Positions 33,822-42,977 of a DNA stretch of 64,000 nt are shown one piece after another. Source of the DNA: Cellulophaga sp. RHA19 (GTDB taxonomy: Bacteria; Bacteroidota; Bacteroidia; Flavobacteriales; Flavobacteriaceae). Below the pieces are notes generated by a model. That model was not told the origin of the DNA. It searched no databases and saw nothing but the letters and a program-made list of their open reading frames with translations. Within the stretch, counting starts at the first letter, position 1. Each line of letters opens with the position of its first letter. Where the stretch lies: positions 3,417,001 to 3,481,000 of the forward strand of contig NZ_PHUL01000001.1 in NCBI RefSeq assembly GCF_002813425.1. Reading direction: 5' to 3'. The translations under genes were made by a program, and so were the position numbers.

Positions 33822-35372
33822 TTAATATTCATTTTGTTTAATAACACCTCCTGAAGTAATAATTTCTTGATTTGGTATTGGGTGTGCATATCTTCTTGAC
33901 CCTTTAGGTAAAGTATAAGTTTGTAAGGATGAATTATGATCTATAGTTACTTGGGAATAAGGATAAAAATTTCTAGTAATATTATCTACATCATCAGATG
34001 GGTCTTCATTAGAATTATAACGTTTTAAATCGTACCATCTTAAAACAAAAGGTAGTTCTCTTCTACGTTCTTCCAATACTTTAACTAATGCATCTGACTG
34101 TGATGTAGCTGACAAGTTAATAACATCTGCTGGTGCGTTTACATCTATTCTGTTAGCACGTAAAACGTTTGCTGTTTGCAACCCATCTGCCCAAGAGCCT
34201 TGTCTTATTTGGCATTCTGCTTTAATTAAAAGCATCTCTGCCGCTGTAGGCCCTGATATTAAATGACTAAAAACTGTTTGATAACCAGACTGGCTATACA
34301 ATGGTAAACCTATACCATCACTCCCTCTCAAATAAGATAAATTTTCAACAACAAAATGTTTGTACCTTAAATCATAACTAGCATTGTACGTACTTAACAA
34401 ATCTTCTGAAGGCCAAAGTTGACCAATAGGGCTAGACATTTCTCTATTATAATACGCTTCAGTCCAATAAAAGATATCATTAATTACTGATGTATTAACA
34501 ATATAATCTCCATTGTAAATTTCGGCTGTTTCAGATGTACTAGGATCTCCGTCACTCTCAATATTTACTATAATCGAAGTCTCTACAATATCTGTATTAA
34601 AATTAATTAATGTACTTTTTTCACTAAGAGCATCCTGTGCATATTTTTGAGCTTTCTCGTAATCATGCAATGCTAAATAATACCTAGCTGCAAAACCATT
34701 AACAGCCACTGTACTTGCTCTCCAGATACGATCTAAACCATTAAATTTTTCTAACTGACGATTAATTTTAAGAGCCTCTTCTAAATCCTCTGTTATAAAA
34801 TCATAAGTATCTTGTAAACTAGCTCTTTCTAAAGTCTCTTCATAACTAGTGCTTCTCTTAATTGGCAAGCCCATTTCTTGCTCATTCCCCTTTAGAGACA
34901 AACAATAAGTATTTGCTAATAAAAAATAGCTATATGCTCTTATAAAGTGAGCTTCTGCTTTTAAATTAGCTTTTTCTTGAACAGTACCTTCTACATCATT
35001 TAATGCTAACAAAACTAAATTAGCATTAAATATTTTTTTCCATTCACCATTCCATACACGAGTACCTCTTGCGTCTAATGCTGGAAACTCTGTATTCCAA
35101 GTATACTCATGTGCTACCGGTGCCGTAAACTCATTAACATCTGCATTAAAATAATCTATATTAATACCAAAGTCATCTGTAGAATAAATTAACTCAGAAG
35201 AATTTTCTTGACTAAACACTCTAAGGTCATTTAATAAGCCTGCAATATCCTCTATTGTAGTAGGTACTACTCCCTGAGATTTTGAGGGAGCCTCGTCTAA
35301 ATAATCATCACTGCACCCTACATATAGAGTACTTACAAACATTAGTAAGGTTAATAATTTATATGTTTTCAT
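33822..35372 (-). CDS. SusD/RagB family lipoprotein
   Basis: 516 residues. Signal LLTLLMFVSTLYVGCSDDYL with lipobox. TPR-like helices and the conserved parts LKAEAHFIRAYSYFLLANTY, SGPTAAEMLLIKAECQIRQG and LEERRRELPFVLRWYDLKRY are typical. Partner of the STN-domain SusC, 12 bp downstream of it. Together with the sigma/anti-sigma genes it belongs to a signal-controlled uptake system; the substrate could be a peptide, siderophore or glycan. Confidence 0.95.
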   Translation of the reverse strand: MKTYKLLTLLMFVSTLYVGCSDDYLDEAPSKSQGVVPTTIEDIAGLLNDLRVFSQENSSELIYSTDDFGINIDYFNADVNEFTAPVAHEYTWNTEFPALDARGTRVWNGEWKKIFNANLVLLALNDVEGTVQEKANLKAEAHFIRAYSYFLLANTYCLSLKGNEQEMGLPIKRSTSYEETLERASLQDTYDFITEDLEEALKINRQLEKFNGLDRIWRASTVAVNGFAARYYLALHDYEKAQKYAQDALSEKSTLINFNTDIVETSIIVNIESDGDPSTSETAEIYNGDYIVNTSVINDIFYWTEAYYNREMSSPIGQLWPSEDLLSTYNASYDLRYKHFVVENLSYLRGSDGIGLPLYSQSGYQTVFSHLISGPTAAEMLLIKAECQIRQGSWADGLQTANVLRANRIDVNAPADVINLSATSQSDALVKVLEERRRELPFVLRWYDLKRYNSNEDPSDDVDNITRNFYPYSQVTIDHNSSLQTYTLPKGSRRYAHPIPNQEIITSGGVIKQNEY

Positions 35373-35384
35373 CTTAAGTTAGTT

Positions 35385-38300
35385 TTAAAAAGTTAAGTTA
35401 ATACCAAATGTATAGCTAGGTTGTAGCTGTATACTACCTCTTGGATATTCTGGATCTTCACCAAAATCATTAAATAAAATTGTACCCAAGTTATTTCCTT
35501 GCAAGTAAAACTGTAAGGAATTAACACCTAGTTTATCAACTACAGTTGAAGGCAGGCTGTAAGTAACATTAACTTCTTGCAATCTAATATGTGAAGCATC
35601 CTCAATGTAACTATCTATATACGGTGCATAAGTCCCATACCTAAAATAAAGAAAATTATCTGTTATAATTGGAGGAGTAGCTGAGTTATCCCCTGCATTT
35701 AAAGCCTCAGAAACATAACTGTTTATTGGCCTATTGGTTTGTGACTGGTAATCAAATGACGGGCGTCTAAATTTATGTCCAAATTTACCTTGAAGGATAA
35801 AAGATAAATTAAAGTCATAAACTTTAAAAGAATGACTAGTACCAACAAATGTAGGACTAACACTAGTACCAGATGGCAACAAAAAGTCTACACCATTTCC
35901 TGTAGCACTACCTAAAAAAGAAACTAACTCTCCATTTAGACCATAAAATGATGGTGCGTCAACTCCTGAAACATTATTTACTCCTGCATATTGATAAGAC
36001 CATAACGTATTAGCATTATAACCCTCCGTGTAAGCAAATGAAGGAGAATTAACAGCAACAGAAGTTAATTCTCTAGAATCATAATTTGTCTTAAAAAAAC
36101 TCTTTATCTTATTATCGTTATGAGAATAATTAACAGAACCATTCCATACAATATCGTTTCCTTTTATTTTTACAGAAGTTCCTAAATCTATCTCGAACCC
36201 TTTATTTTCCATAGCACCATTATTAATCTGTGCTGTGGTATTACCATTAACATTTGGTATAGATTGTAAAACAATTAAATCACTACTCTGTTTATTATAG
36301 TAATTAACAGAACCGTTTAATTTATTATTAAAAATAGCAAAATCTACACCTACATTTAATGATTTAGTTTTCTCCCACCTTAATAAAGGGTTACCAACAT
36401 TAGAAACCGAAGATAAAGCTTCACCTGTTACAGCATCTGGTACTGGGTTAAGACTTAATAAAGGAATAGCAGATGTACTGCTATCTACATTACCACCTAC
36501 ACCATAAGTAGACCTTAAACTTAAACTATTTAACCAATCTACGTTGTTTAAAAAAGATTCATTATGCATATTCCATGATAAACCAACAGACCAAAAAGGA
36601 TTTGACCTTATAGATGTGTCATCTGCAATTAAGTTTGACGAATCTGTTCTATAACTACCTGTTACTGTATATTTATTATCATAAGTATACCCAATGTTTG
36701 AATATACACCAACAAACCTATCTATATTCTCTGTTAAAACAGTTTGATTGGTATAGGAAAACGGAATAAAAGGAGAATTTATTAAATAATTTAAAACCGG
36801 TCTACCAAAAGCATAGCCCGCATAACTTTGTCCAAAAGTTATATTATCTGGTACCCCACCTATTGTTTGTAATGTTTTTTCATTAAATCCAAATTTTGTT
36901 GGGTCTACAGTAGATTTAGCTACTCTTTCTTCTGCTTGAAAACCCGCTAAAAAAGTGACTGCATGCTTGTCTGCAAATGTGCGATTAAAGTTTAACTGAT
37001 TTCTAAAAGTATAAGCATTAACCCTCTGATTATTTGTTTGTAATATACTTCCAGATGGTATCACCTGGTTTGGAACTCCAAAACCAGAAGCGTTAGGGAT
37101 TGAGCTTAAAATTATAGCTTCTCTTACCCTGTAATTGTTTTCGTTATAGAAATTTCTTCCTTTAGTATCAAAAATTTCATATTGTATACTAGATGTTACA
37201 TTTAAGTTTTTTGTAATATCATATCTTAATGCTGCTTGAACACGCGTATTTAATCTTTTTGTTGTTAAATCTCTATTATTAGCATCTGTAATTGGATTAT
37301 AAGACAAATCTCCTCCGTAAGGAAATAAGTTTAAATCTGGACGAAACATATTTTGAGCAAAAATATTATTGTACAAATAAGACATATCTACCAAACTACC
37401 GTCTTCATTCTTTAACATATCTGATCTAGATAACGCGCTCAACTCAGTTAGACTAGCTCCGTTATTTTTTTCCTCGTTGTATTGTAGCATTGCAGAAAAA
37501 TCTAACTGAAGCTTATTGGTAAGTTTTGTTGTATTACGAAAATTAATCAAATACTTGTTTACGTTATTACCTTGAAAAAAATCTCTGCTATCTTCATACA
37601 ATAAAGATAAATTATTACTCATTTTAGAGTTTCCGCCAGATATATTAATATTATGCTGCTGAATCATAGGATTTTGCAACAAATTATCTTCTATTTGCTT
37701 TGTATTATCTAAGTTAGCATACTTAGACAGTAAAGCATCCCTTTGATCATTTGTAATACCTCCGTATTGAGCATCATAAAAAGCAGTATACACTGCTGAT
37801 CTTGATGCACCATATGCAAGTAAACTATTAGGCGTAATTGGATTAAAGCCCCTACCAAAATTACTACCGTCAAAAGCTAATTTTAAATATGCTATTTGAT
37901 CTTTACTAGTAGCTCTGTTTAAAGAGTAATTAACATCTAACTTTGGTGAAATTCTAACAAACGACGACGCAGACACTTTAAGTTCTGTAGATGTATTATT
38001 TTTTGTTGTAATAACAATAACCCCGTTAGATGCTTTTGCTCCCCAAATAGAAGATGCAGCTGCATCTTTTAAAACAGTAACACTTTCTACATCATTTGGG
38101 TTAATACTACTAAAACCACCTTCTACAGGAAAACCATTTAACACTATTAAAGGTTCTTTATCTGCACCTAATGTTGTAAGACCTCTAATTTGAATACTAG
38201 AATTACCATCTGCATCTACAACTGATTGAACACCTGATAGCACTCCGTTTAGCCTTTCTGATATGTTAGAGGCTGGTTTTTCTAACTGGCTCTTTTTTAC

Positions 38301-39035
38301 AGATGCATAAGCTCCTGTAGACCTCTCTTTTGTTATTTTTTGATACCCTGTAGAAACAAGAACAACTTCTTCTAACTCACTTATTCTTTCTTTTAAAGTG
38401 ACTTTGTAACTTGTTTTATTCTTAACTATTTGAGAAACAAACCTTTCGTAACCAATTCCGGTAATAGCAAGGTAATTGCCTACATCTCCCATAATTTTAA
38501 AATTACCATCAAAATCTGTAGTAGTACCTCTAGTTAAAAAATCTTTATTTTTTTCTGAACCATCCCACTTACGGGTTGTAACAAAAACGTTCATACCTAA
38601 TAAAGGGTTCCCAAACTCATCTACAACTTTACCTGTTATTTGAGTTTGGTAAAAAACCTTTTTATTAGTTTTTTTTACAATTGCAATTGTTTTGTTTTGC
38701 AAAAACTCATAAGATACATCACTACCTTTTAAAGTTTTATCTAACAGATCATTTGCTTTTATAATCCCTTTATGTAATGCTATTTTAGGGTACGCATCAA
38801 AAAAACCTTCACTATAAATAAATTTATAGTCGGTTTGTTCCATAATAATATCAAAAACCATATCTACGCTTACAATAGCATCTGCTTTGATACTAATTTT
38901 AGCATTTTGTGAAAACGAATTTGTAGTGGTAAAACTAAAAATTGCGGTACACCATAAAAAGATAAAAGCTTTCATAATCGTCATCATTAGTTTTCTTCTA
39001 TAGCAGAAGAGAACATTCATTAATTTAATTTTCAT
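35385..39035 (-). CDS. SusC/RagA TonB-dependent transporter with N-terminal STN signalling domain
   Basis: 1216 residues. The signal region (FIFLWCTAIFSFTTTNSFSQ) is followed by an STN domain (~50-120; KISIKADAIVSVDMVFDIIM, KFIYSEGFF), a carboxypeptidase-regulatory-like domain (TGKVVDEFGNPLLGMNVFVT), a TonB/plug region (IQIRGLTTLGADKEPLIVLN, then ASSIWGAKASNGVIVIT) and the barrel ending YTFGINLTF. STN domains touch FecR-type anti-sigma factors, and fecR is the next gene upstream, so this transporter probably senses its own substrate. Several Met codons lie before the signal; the long start matches the usual N-terminus of this group (MKIKLMNVLFCYRRKLMMTI). Confidence 0.95.
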   Translation of the reverse strand: MKIKLMNVLFCYRRKLMMTIMKAFIFLWCTAIFSFTTTNSFSQNAKISIKADAIVSVDMVFDIIMEQTDYKFIYSEGFFDAYPKIALHKGIIKANDLLDKTLKGSDVSYEFLQNKTIAIVKKTNKKVFYQTQITGKVVDEFGNPLLGMNVFVTTRKWDGSEKNKDFLTRGTTTDFDGNFKIMGDVGNYLAITGIGYERFVSQIVKNKTSYKVTLKERISELEEVVLVSTGYQKITKERSTGAYASVKKSQLEKPASNISERLNGVLSGVQSVVDADGNSSIQIRGLTTLGADKEPLIVLNGFPVEGGFSSINPNDVESVTVLKDAAASSIWGAKASNGVIVITTKNNTSTELKVSASSFVRISPKLDVNYSLNRATSKDQIAYLKLAFDGSNFGRGFNPITPNSLLAYGASRSAVYTAFYDAQYGGITNDQRDALLSKYANLDNTKQIEDNLLQNPMIQQHNINISGGNSKMSNNLSLLYEDSRDFFQGNNVNKYLINFRNTTKLTNKLQLDFSAMLQYNEEKNNGASLTELSALSRSDMLKNEDGSLVDMSYLYNNIFAQNMFRPDLNLFPYGGDLSYNPITDANNRDLTTKRLNTRVQAALRYDITKNLNVTSSIQYEIFDTKGRNFYNENNYRVREAIILSSIPNASGFGVPNQVIPSGSILQTNNQRVNAYTFRNQLNFNRTFADKHAVTFLAGFQAEERVAKSTVDPTKFGFNEKTLQTIGGVPDNITFGQSYAGYAFGRPVLNYLINSPFIPFSYTNQTVLTENIDRFVGVYSNIGYTYDNKYTVTGSYRTDSSNLIADDTSIRSNPFWSVGLSWNMHNESFLNNVDWLNSLSLRSTYGVGGNVDSSTSAIPLLSLNPVPDAVTGEALSSVSNVGNPLLRWEKTKSLNVGVDFAIFNNKLNGSVNYYNKQSSDLIVLQSIPNVNGNTTAQINNGAMENKGFEIDLGTSVKIKGNDIVWNGSVNYSHNDNKIKSFFKTNYDSRELTSVAVNSPSFAYTEGYNANTLWSYQYAGVNNVSGVDAPSFYGLNGELVSFLGSATGNGVDFLLPSGTSVSPTFVGTSHSFKVYDFNLSFILQGKFGHKFRRPSFDYQSQTNRPINSYVSEALNAGDNSATPPIITDNFLYFRYGTYAPYIDSYIEDASHIRLQEVNVTYSLPSTVVDKLGVNSLQFYLQGNNLGTILFNDFGEDPEYPRGSIQLQPSYTFGINLTF

Positions 39036-39135
39036 AAATTTGAGTGTTTTTTTGGTTAGTTACTTAATTAATCGAGATTCAAATAAAAATGGGGGATAAA
39101 GTGTTATTCTTTGGACGGCATAAACTTTGTTCCCT

Positions 39136-40314
39136 TTATTTTATATAAACTATTCTATTTTCTATTTCATAGGCATTTATATTACTTGTGTTTTTAATTA
39201 TTTGTAAAATTGTTTCTATATCTTGATTTTTACCTAGTACTCCTTTAAAATTGATATTCTCTAATTCTTTATTTTCAATAACAAAATCTACATCATACCA
39301 TCTAGATAGTACTTTCATTATTTCTTTTAAAGACTTGTTCTTAAAATTAAAATTACCTTTTCGCCAAGCAATTTCGTTTTCTACATTTACATTGTATACC
39401 TCAACTTTTTTAGAAATGCCATTTGCTATTACGGCTTGTTGTCCTGGCAACATATCTGCTTTAAAAGATTTATTTTCTAATACAATATGCCCTTCTACCA
39501 GAGTAGAATAGATAAAGTTTTCATCCTTATAAGCTTTAATATTAAACTCGGTTCCTAAAACAGCAATATTTTGTTGGTTCGTTATTACATTAAAACCATC
39601 TCCGTTATTATCTTCACTAGAGGTAACATCAAAATAAGCTTCTCCGTATACTAATTCTACAGATCTAGTTCTTCCCTTTTTAAAATGAACAGGATATTTT
39701 AACTTAGACTCAGAATTTAACCAAACCTTTGTACCATCTGCTAGTTCTAAAGCAAATTCTCCTCCTCTTGGTACAGTTAAAGAATTATAAATAACTTCCT
39801 TATTTTGCTCATTACTTGGTAAATAGGTTAACTCTTTACCATTAGTTGTAGCATTACCAACATTAACTTGTTTACCGTTTTCTAAAATAACAACAGAACC
39901 GTCTTCTAAAGAAAGTGTTGGTTTACTTAAACCTCCTTTTATTTCTGTTTTTACAACTTGTGTATTATTAGTGATAGTATTAAAAAGTGATGCTTTAAAA
40001 AACACCCCTGTAATTAAGGTTCCTGCAAATACAGCAGCGGCAGCATACTTTACAAGTTTTATTACCTTAGCATTTGTTGCTTTCCTTTTATCTTCTGCTA
40101 TTGTATGTAAAAGAGCTGTTCTAGTTTTTTCAATATCAAATTTTTGAAGCACAAAATCTGAAACTACATTTATTTTAATGTAATCTTCCAGAGATTCTTT
40201 GCTTTTTACCTCTTCGTTAAGTTCTTTTTCTAGTTTATCTAACTCTTTTTTGGAAGACTCTCTAGTAAGGTACTTAACTATTAGTTTATCTAACTTTGAA
40301 ACTTTTTTCTTCAT
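39136..40314 (-). CDS. fecR: FecR-family anti-sigma factor
   Basis: 392 residues. A cytoplasmic sigma-binding helical region (1-~85) is followed by one membrane helix (VKYAAAAVFAGTLITGVFF) and a periplasmic FecR domain (SLTVPRGGEFALELADGTKV, WLNSESKLKYPVHF, VLGTEFNIKAY) and a DUF4974-like C-terminus (NFKNKSLKEIMKVLSRWYDV). It should hold the ECF sigma factor until the STN domain of the transporter signals. Located 100 bp upstream of the transporter gene in the same direction, and divergent from the sigma gene. Confidence 0.9.
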   Translation of the reverse strand: MKKKVSKLDKLIVKYLTRESSKKELDKLEKELNEEVKSKESLEDYIKINVVSDFVLQKFDIEKTRTALLHTIAEDKRKATNAKVIKLVKYAAAAVFAGTLITGVFFKASLFNTITNNTQVVKTEIKGGLSKPTLSLEDGSVVILENGKQVNVGNATTNGKELTYLPSNEQNKEVIYNSLTVPRGGEFALELADGTKVWLNSESKLKYPVHFKKGRTRSVELVYGEAYFDVTSSEDNNGDGFNVITNQQNIAVLGTEFNIKAYKDENFIYSTLVEGHIVLENKSFKADMLPGQQAVIANGISKKVEVYNVNVENEIAWRKGNFNFKNKSLKEIMKVLSRWYDVDFVIENKELENINFKGVLGKNQDIETILQIIKNTSNINAYEIENRIVYIK

Positions 40315-40424
40315 TATATTTTAAACATATATACATTAATACGTATGCATTTTACATAACCCTAACATTTTATTAAACTTTTTTATATATTGGCAACATA
40401 TTTAACCAATGTTTGTCATTTTAT

Positions 40425-41036
40425 ATGAACCCCCAACTAAATAACAACATTAAATTTATTAACGCACTAAAGTCTGGTGATGAGTCTGCATATAATAAAT
40501 TGGTTACAGATTACCACCAAAAGCTTTGTGTATATGCACATAATTTAACTCATGACCGTGACGAGGCAGAAGATATTGTACAAAATGTTTTTATGAGGAT
40601 TTGGCGTAAAAGAGATAAATTAAAAGCCGATTTTTCTTTACAGAGTTTTTTATACAAATCTGTTTATAATGAATTTATAGATCATTATAGAAAGCAAAAA
40701 AATGTATTCCCGTTAGAAAAAAAATATTTAGATGCGCTACACAATTTAGTAGAAGAGACAGATGTAATATCTTTTGATAACCTGATAAAGAAGGTTAAAA
40801 CAGAAATACAAAATTTACCTCCAAAATGTAAAAACGTATTTCTTTTAAGTAAACAAGAAGGCTTAACTAATATAGAAATAGCAGAATATTTAAATATCTC
40901 AATAAAAACAGTTGAAGCACAAATAACAAAAGCATTTTTTATTTTACGCACTAAGATTAATAAAAAAACAGATAGTAATCTATTTTTATATTTTTCTGTT
41001 TTAAAACTCAAAAGAGTATTACTTTTTAAAAACTAA
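40425..41036 (+). CDS. ECF sigma-70 factor (FecI/RpoE type)
   Basis: 203 residues from the ATG at 40425; an upstream TTG at 40413 is less likely. Sigma region 2 has AEDIVQNVFMRIWRKRDKL, region 4 has LPPKCKNVFLLSKQEGLTNI and EIAEYLNISIKTVEAQI. A cytoplasmic RNA polymerase subunit for the SusCD/TlpA cluster. It is divergent from fecR with about 110 bp between starts; the usual order is sigma-fecR-susC in one direction. The C-terminus (SVLKLKRVLLFKN) is longer and more hydrophobic than usual. Confidence 0.9.
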   Translation: MNPQLNNNIKFINALKSGDESAYNKLVTDYHQKLCVYAHNLTHDRDEAEDIVQNVFMRIWRKRDKLKADFSLQSFLYKSVYNEFIDHYRKQKNVFPLEKKYLDALHNLVEETDVISFDNLIKKVKTEIQNLPPKCKNVFLLSKQEGLTNIEIAEYLNISIKTVEAQITKAFFILRTKINKKTDSNLFLYFSVLKLKRVLLFKN

Positions 41037-41093
41037 AAAGACGCAACAAAAAACTGCTACGCCTAATTAACTAAAAAACGAATTATTAAAAAA

Positions 41094-42899
41094 CTATTTT
41101 TCTATATCTAAGATTTTTAAAATTTTAGAAAAAACTTCTGTATTTTCATAAACCCCAGAAAAATTATAAGATTGTGGGCCATATGCAAATATTGGCACCA
41201 TAACACCTGTATGATCATGAGTTACAAAACCGCCTTCTATTTCATGTTCTGCTACACTACCGTTAGATACACTTAATCCTCCTGTTTCATGATCTGCTGT
41301 TATAATTACTAATGTTTCTCCATTTTTATCAGCAAACTTAATTGCCTCAGTAATAGCTCTGTCAAAATCTATAGTTTCTGCAACAACACCCTCTGTATCA
41401 TTGTAATGCCCAAAAGAATCTATTTGTGCAGCCTCTACCATTAAAAAAAAAGGTTTATCTTTTTTATGTAAAAAACTTATAGCTTCTTTAGTTGTTGCTG
41501 CTAGTAAATTACCTCTATCTGTTTTTATAGACGGCACACCACCATCTGCTAAAAAAACACCTAACTTATCTGCTGTACTTTTATTTATTTCAGAAGTTTC
41601 ATCTACCATTATGTACTTACTTTTCAATGGTATTTTTTTGTACAAATTTGCTCCACCTGCGGCAAAAAAATGTAGCTCAGTTTTAAGTAAATCTTCTGCT
41701 ATTTTTTGTGTTTCTCCCCTATCTTTTTGTTTTGCATAAAAAGAGGACGGAGTAGCACCTGTTATTTGATCTGTAGTTATAATTCCTGTAGAAAAGTTAG
41801 ACTTAGCTAGTATGTCTACTAAGGTTGGTAATGGCTTGCCATTTATGTCTGTACCTATAGCCCTATTATTTGTTTTTTGTCCTGTTGCTAATGCTGTACC
41901 AGCAGCAGCAGAATCTGTTATTAAATCGTCTGCAGATTGTGTTTTAATTAATCCTATAGATTTAAGCTGTGTAAGGGTTAAGCTGCCGTTATTAGCTAAA
42001 ACGGCAGCCGTAATTTGAGATAACCCCATACCGTCTCCAATCATTAAAATTACATTTTTAATTGGCTTTTTACTACCATCTAAAGCATAAGTAGGTTTGT
42101 AAACATTAGATGTAATTAAAGCTGTTGTAGTACGGTTTTTTAAAGTTTTTACATAGGTTACACATTTGTTAGGCATATCTGTATTAACAACGTCTACCCC
42201 CATTTCTACAAATGCTCTCCAAGCTGTTTTAGAATCTGGAGTTGCCCAAAAACGAAATGGTTTATTTAATTTTTTAGCAGCCACTATTGCTGCATTTACT
42301 TTAGCAAAATCATTGTGTGTTAACCTGCCTTTACCATTCCACTCAGTATATTTTTTAAAACTAGTACTAACCATTGCTACTTTTTCCCAGTCTTTATTAT
42401 CTAGTGTATTACTAAGTTCTTGATGGTCAAAAGAAATATACTCAGGGTATGTGTGATATGTATTAGCTTTTGGTCTATTACCAGATATTAAAAACTCTAC
42501 ATTATTGTGAGCTATAACTTCTGGATATTTTTTTAGTACAGAGATTACTTTTTTTAAAGTCTTCTCTGCATGAGACTTAACATCTACCATTACTATTAGT
42601 CTAGATGTACTAAGTTGTTTGTTTTGTACCGCTTGTTGTAAAGGATTTAAATATAAACTTTGTAGTGTATTATTTTCTAAAATTTCATTTTCAGTATGTG
42701 CTATGTATAATTCATTGTTTTTTAGCCAAACATCTGCTTCTACAATATTGGCTCCGCTAGAAAAAGCATTCCAAAAAGATACATTTTGTAGATAATCATT
42801 ATGAGAATGAATAAGAACTTGATTTTCTTTTTGAGCAAAAGAAATCATTGAAAAAAAACTTACGGCAAGTATGATACATTTTTTCTTAAATGTTAACAT
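41094..42899 (-). CDS. GDPD-like domain fused to alkaline phosphatase, secreted
   Basis: 601 residues. Signal CIILAVSFFSMISFAQ. Residues ~25-250 resemble the glycerophosphodiester phosphodiesterase / PI-PLC barrel: LIHSHNDYLQNVSFWNAFSS, then ANIVEADVWLKNNELYIAH and FWATPDSKTAWRAFVEMGVD. Residues ~270-600 are alkaline phosphatase: VILMIGDGMGLSQ (metal Asp), ITDSAAAGTALATGQ (nucleophile Ser), AAQIDSFGHYND and ITADHETGGLSV (metal ligands), VTHDHTGVMVPIFAYG. One protein could open a phosphodiester and then remove the phosphate. It follows SusD after a terminator, so its substrate is perhaps what the nearby SusCD pair imports. Catalytic state of the first domain is not certain. Confidence 0.9.
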   Translation of the reverse strand: MLTFKKKCIILAVSFFSMISFAQKENQVLIHSHNDYLQNVSFWNAFSSGANIVEADVWLKNNELYIAHTENEILENNTLQSLYLNPLQQAVQNKQLSTSRLIVMVDVKSHAEKTLKKVISVLKKYPEVIAHNNVEFLISGNRPKANTYHTYPEYISFDHQELSNTLDNKDWEKVAMVSTSFKKYTEWNGKGRLTHNDFAKVNAAIVAAKKLNKPFRFWATPDSKTAWRAFVEMGVDVVNTDMPNKCVTYVKTLKNRTTTALITSNVYKPTYALDGSKKPIKNVILMIGDGMGLSQITAAVLANNGSLTLTQLKSIGLIKTQSADDLITDSAAAGTALATGQKTNNRAIGTDINGKPLPTLVDILAKSNFSTGIITTDQITGATPSSFYAKQKDRGETQKIAEDLLKTELHFFAAGGANLYKKIPLKSKYIMVDETSEINKSTADKLGVFLADGGVPSIKTDRGNLLAATTKEAISFLHKKDKPFFLMVEAAQIDSFGHYNDTEGVVAETIDFDRAITEAIKFADKNGETLVIITADHETGGLSVSNGSVAEHEIEGGFVTHDHTGVMVPIFAYGPQSYNFSGVYENTEVFSKILKILDIEK

Positions 42900-42911
42900 A
42901 TAAGTATATTA

Positions 42912-42942
42912 TAAAAAGGTGCTGCGCAATTACAGCACCCTT
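42912..42942 (-). terminator. Terminator between SusD and the GDPD/phosphatase gene
   Basis: GGTGCTG (42918-42924) with CAGCACC (42933-42939), 8-nt loop, followed by TTTTTAT on the minus strand; 39 bp after the SusD stop. Confidence 0.75.
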
Positions 42943-42977
42943 TCTTGTTAAAAAAAACTAATTGAAACTTTATTATT

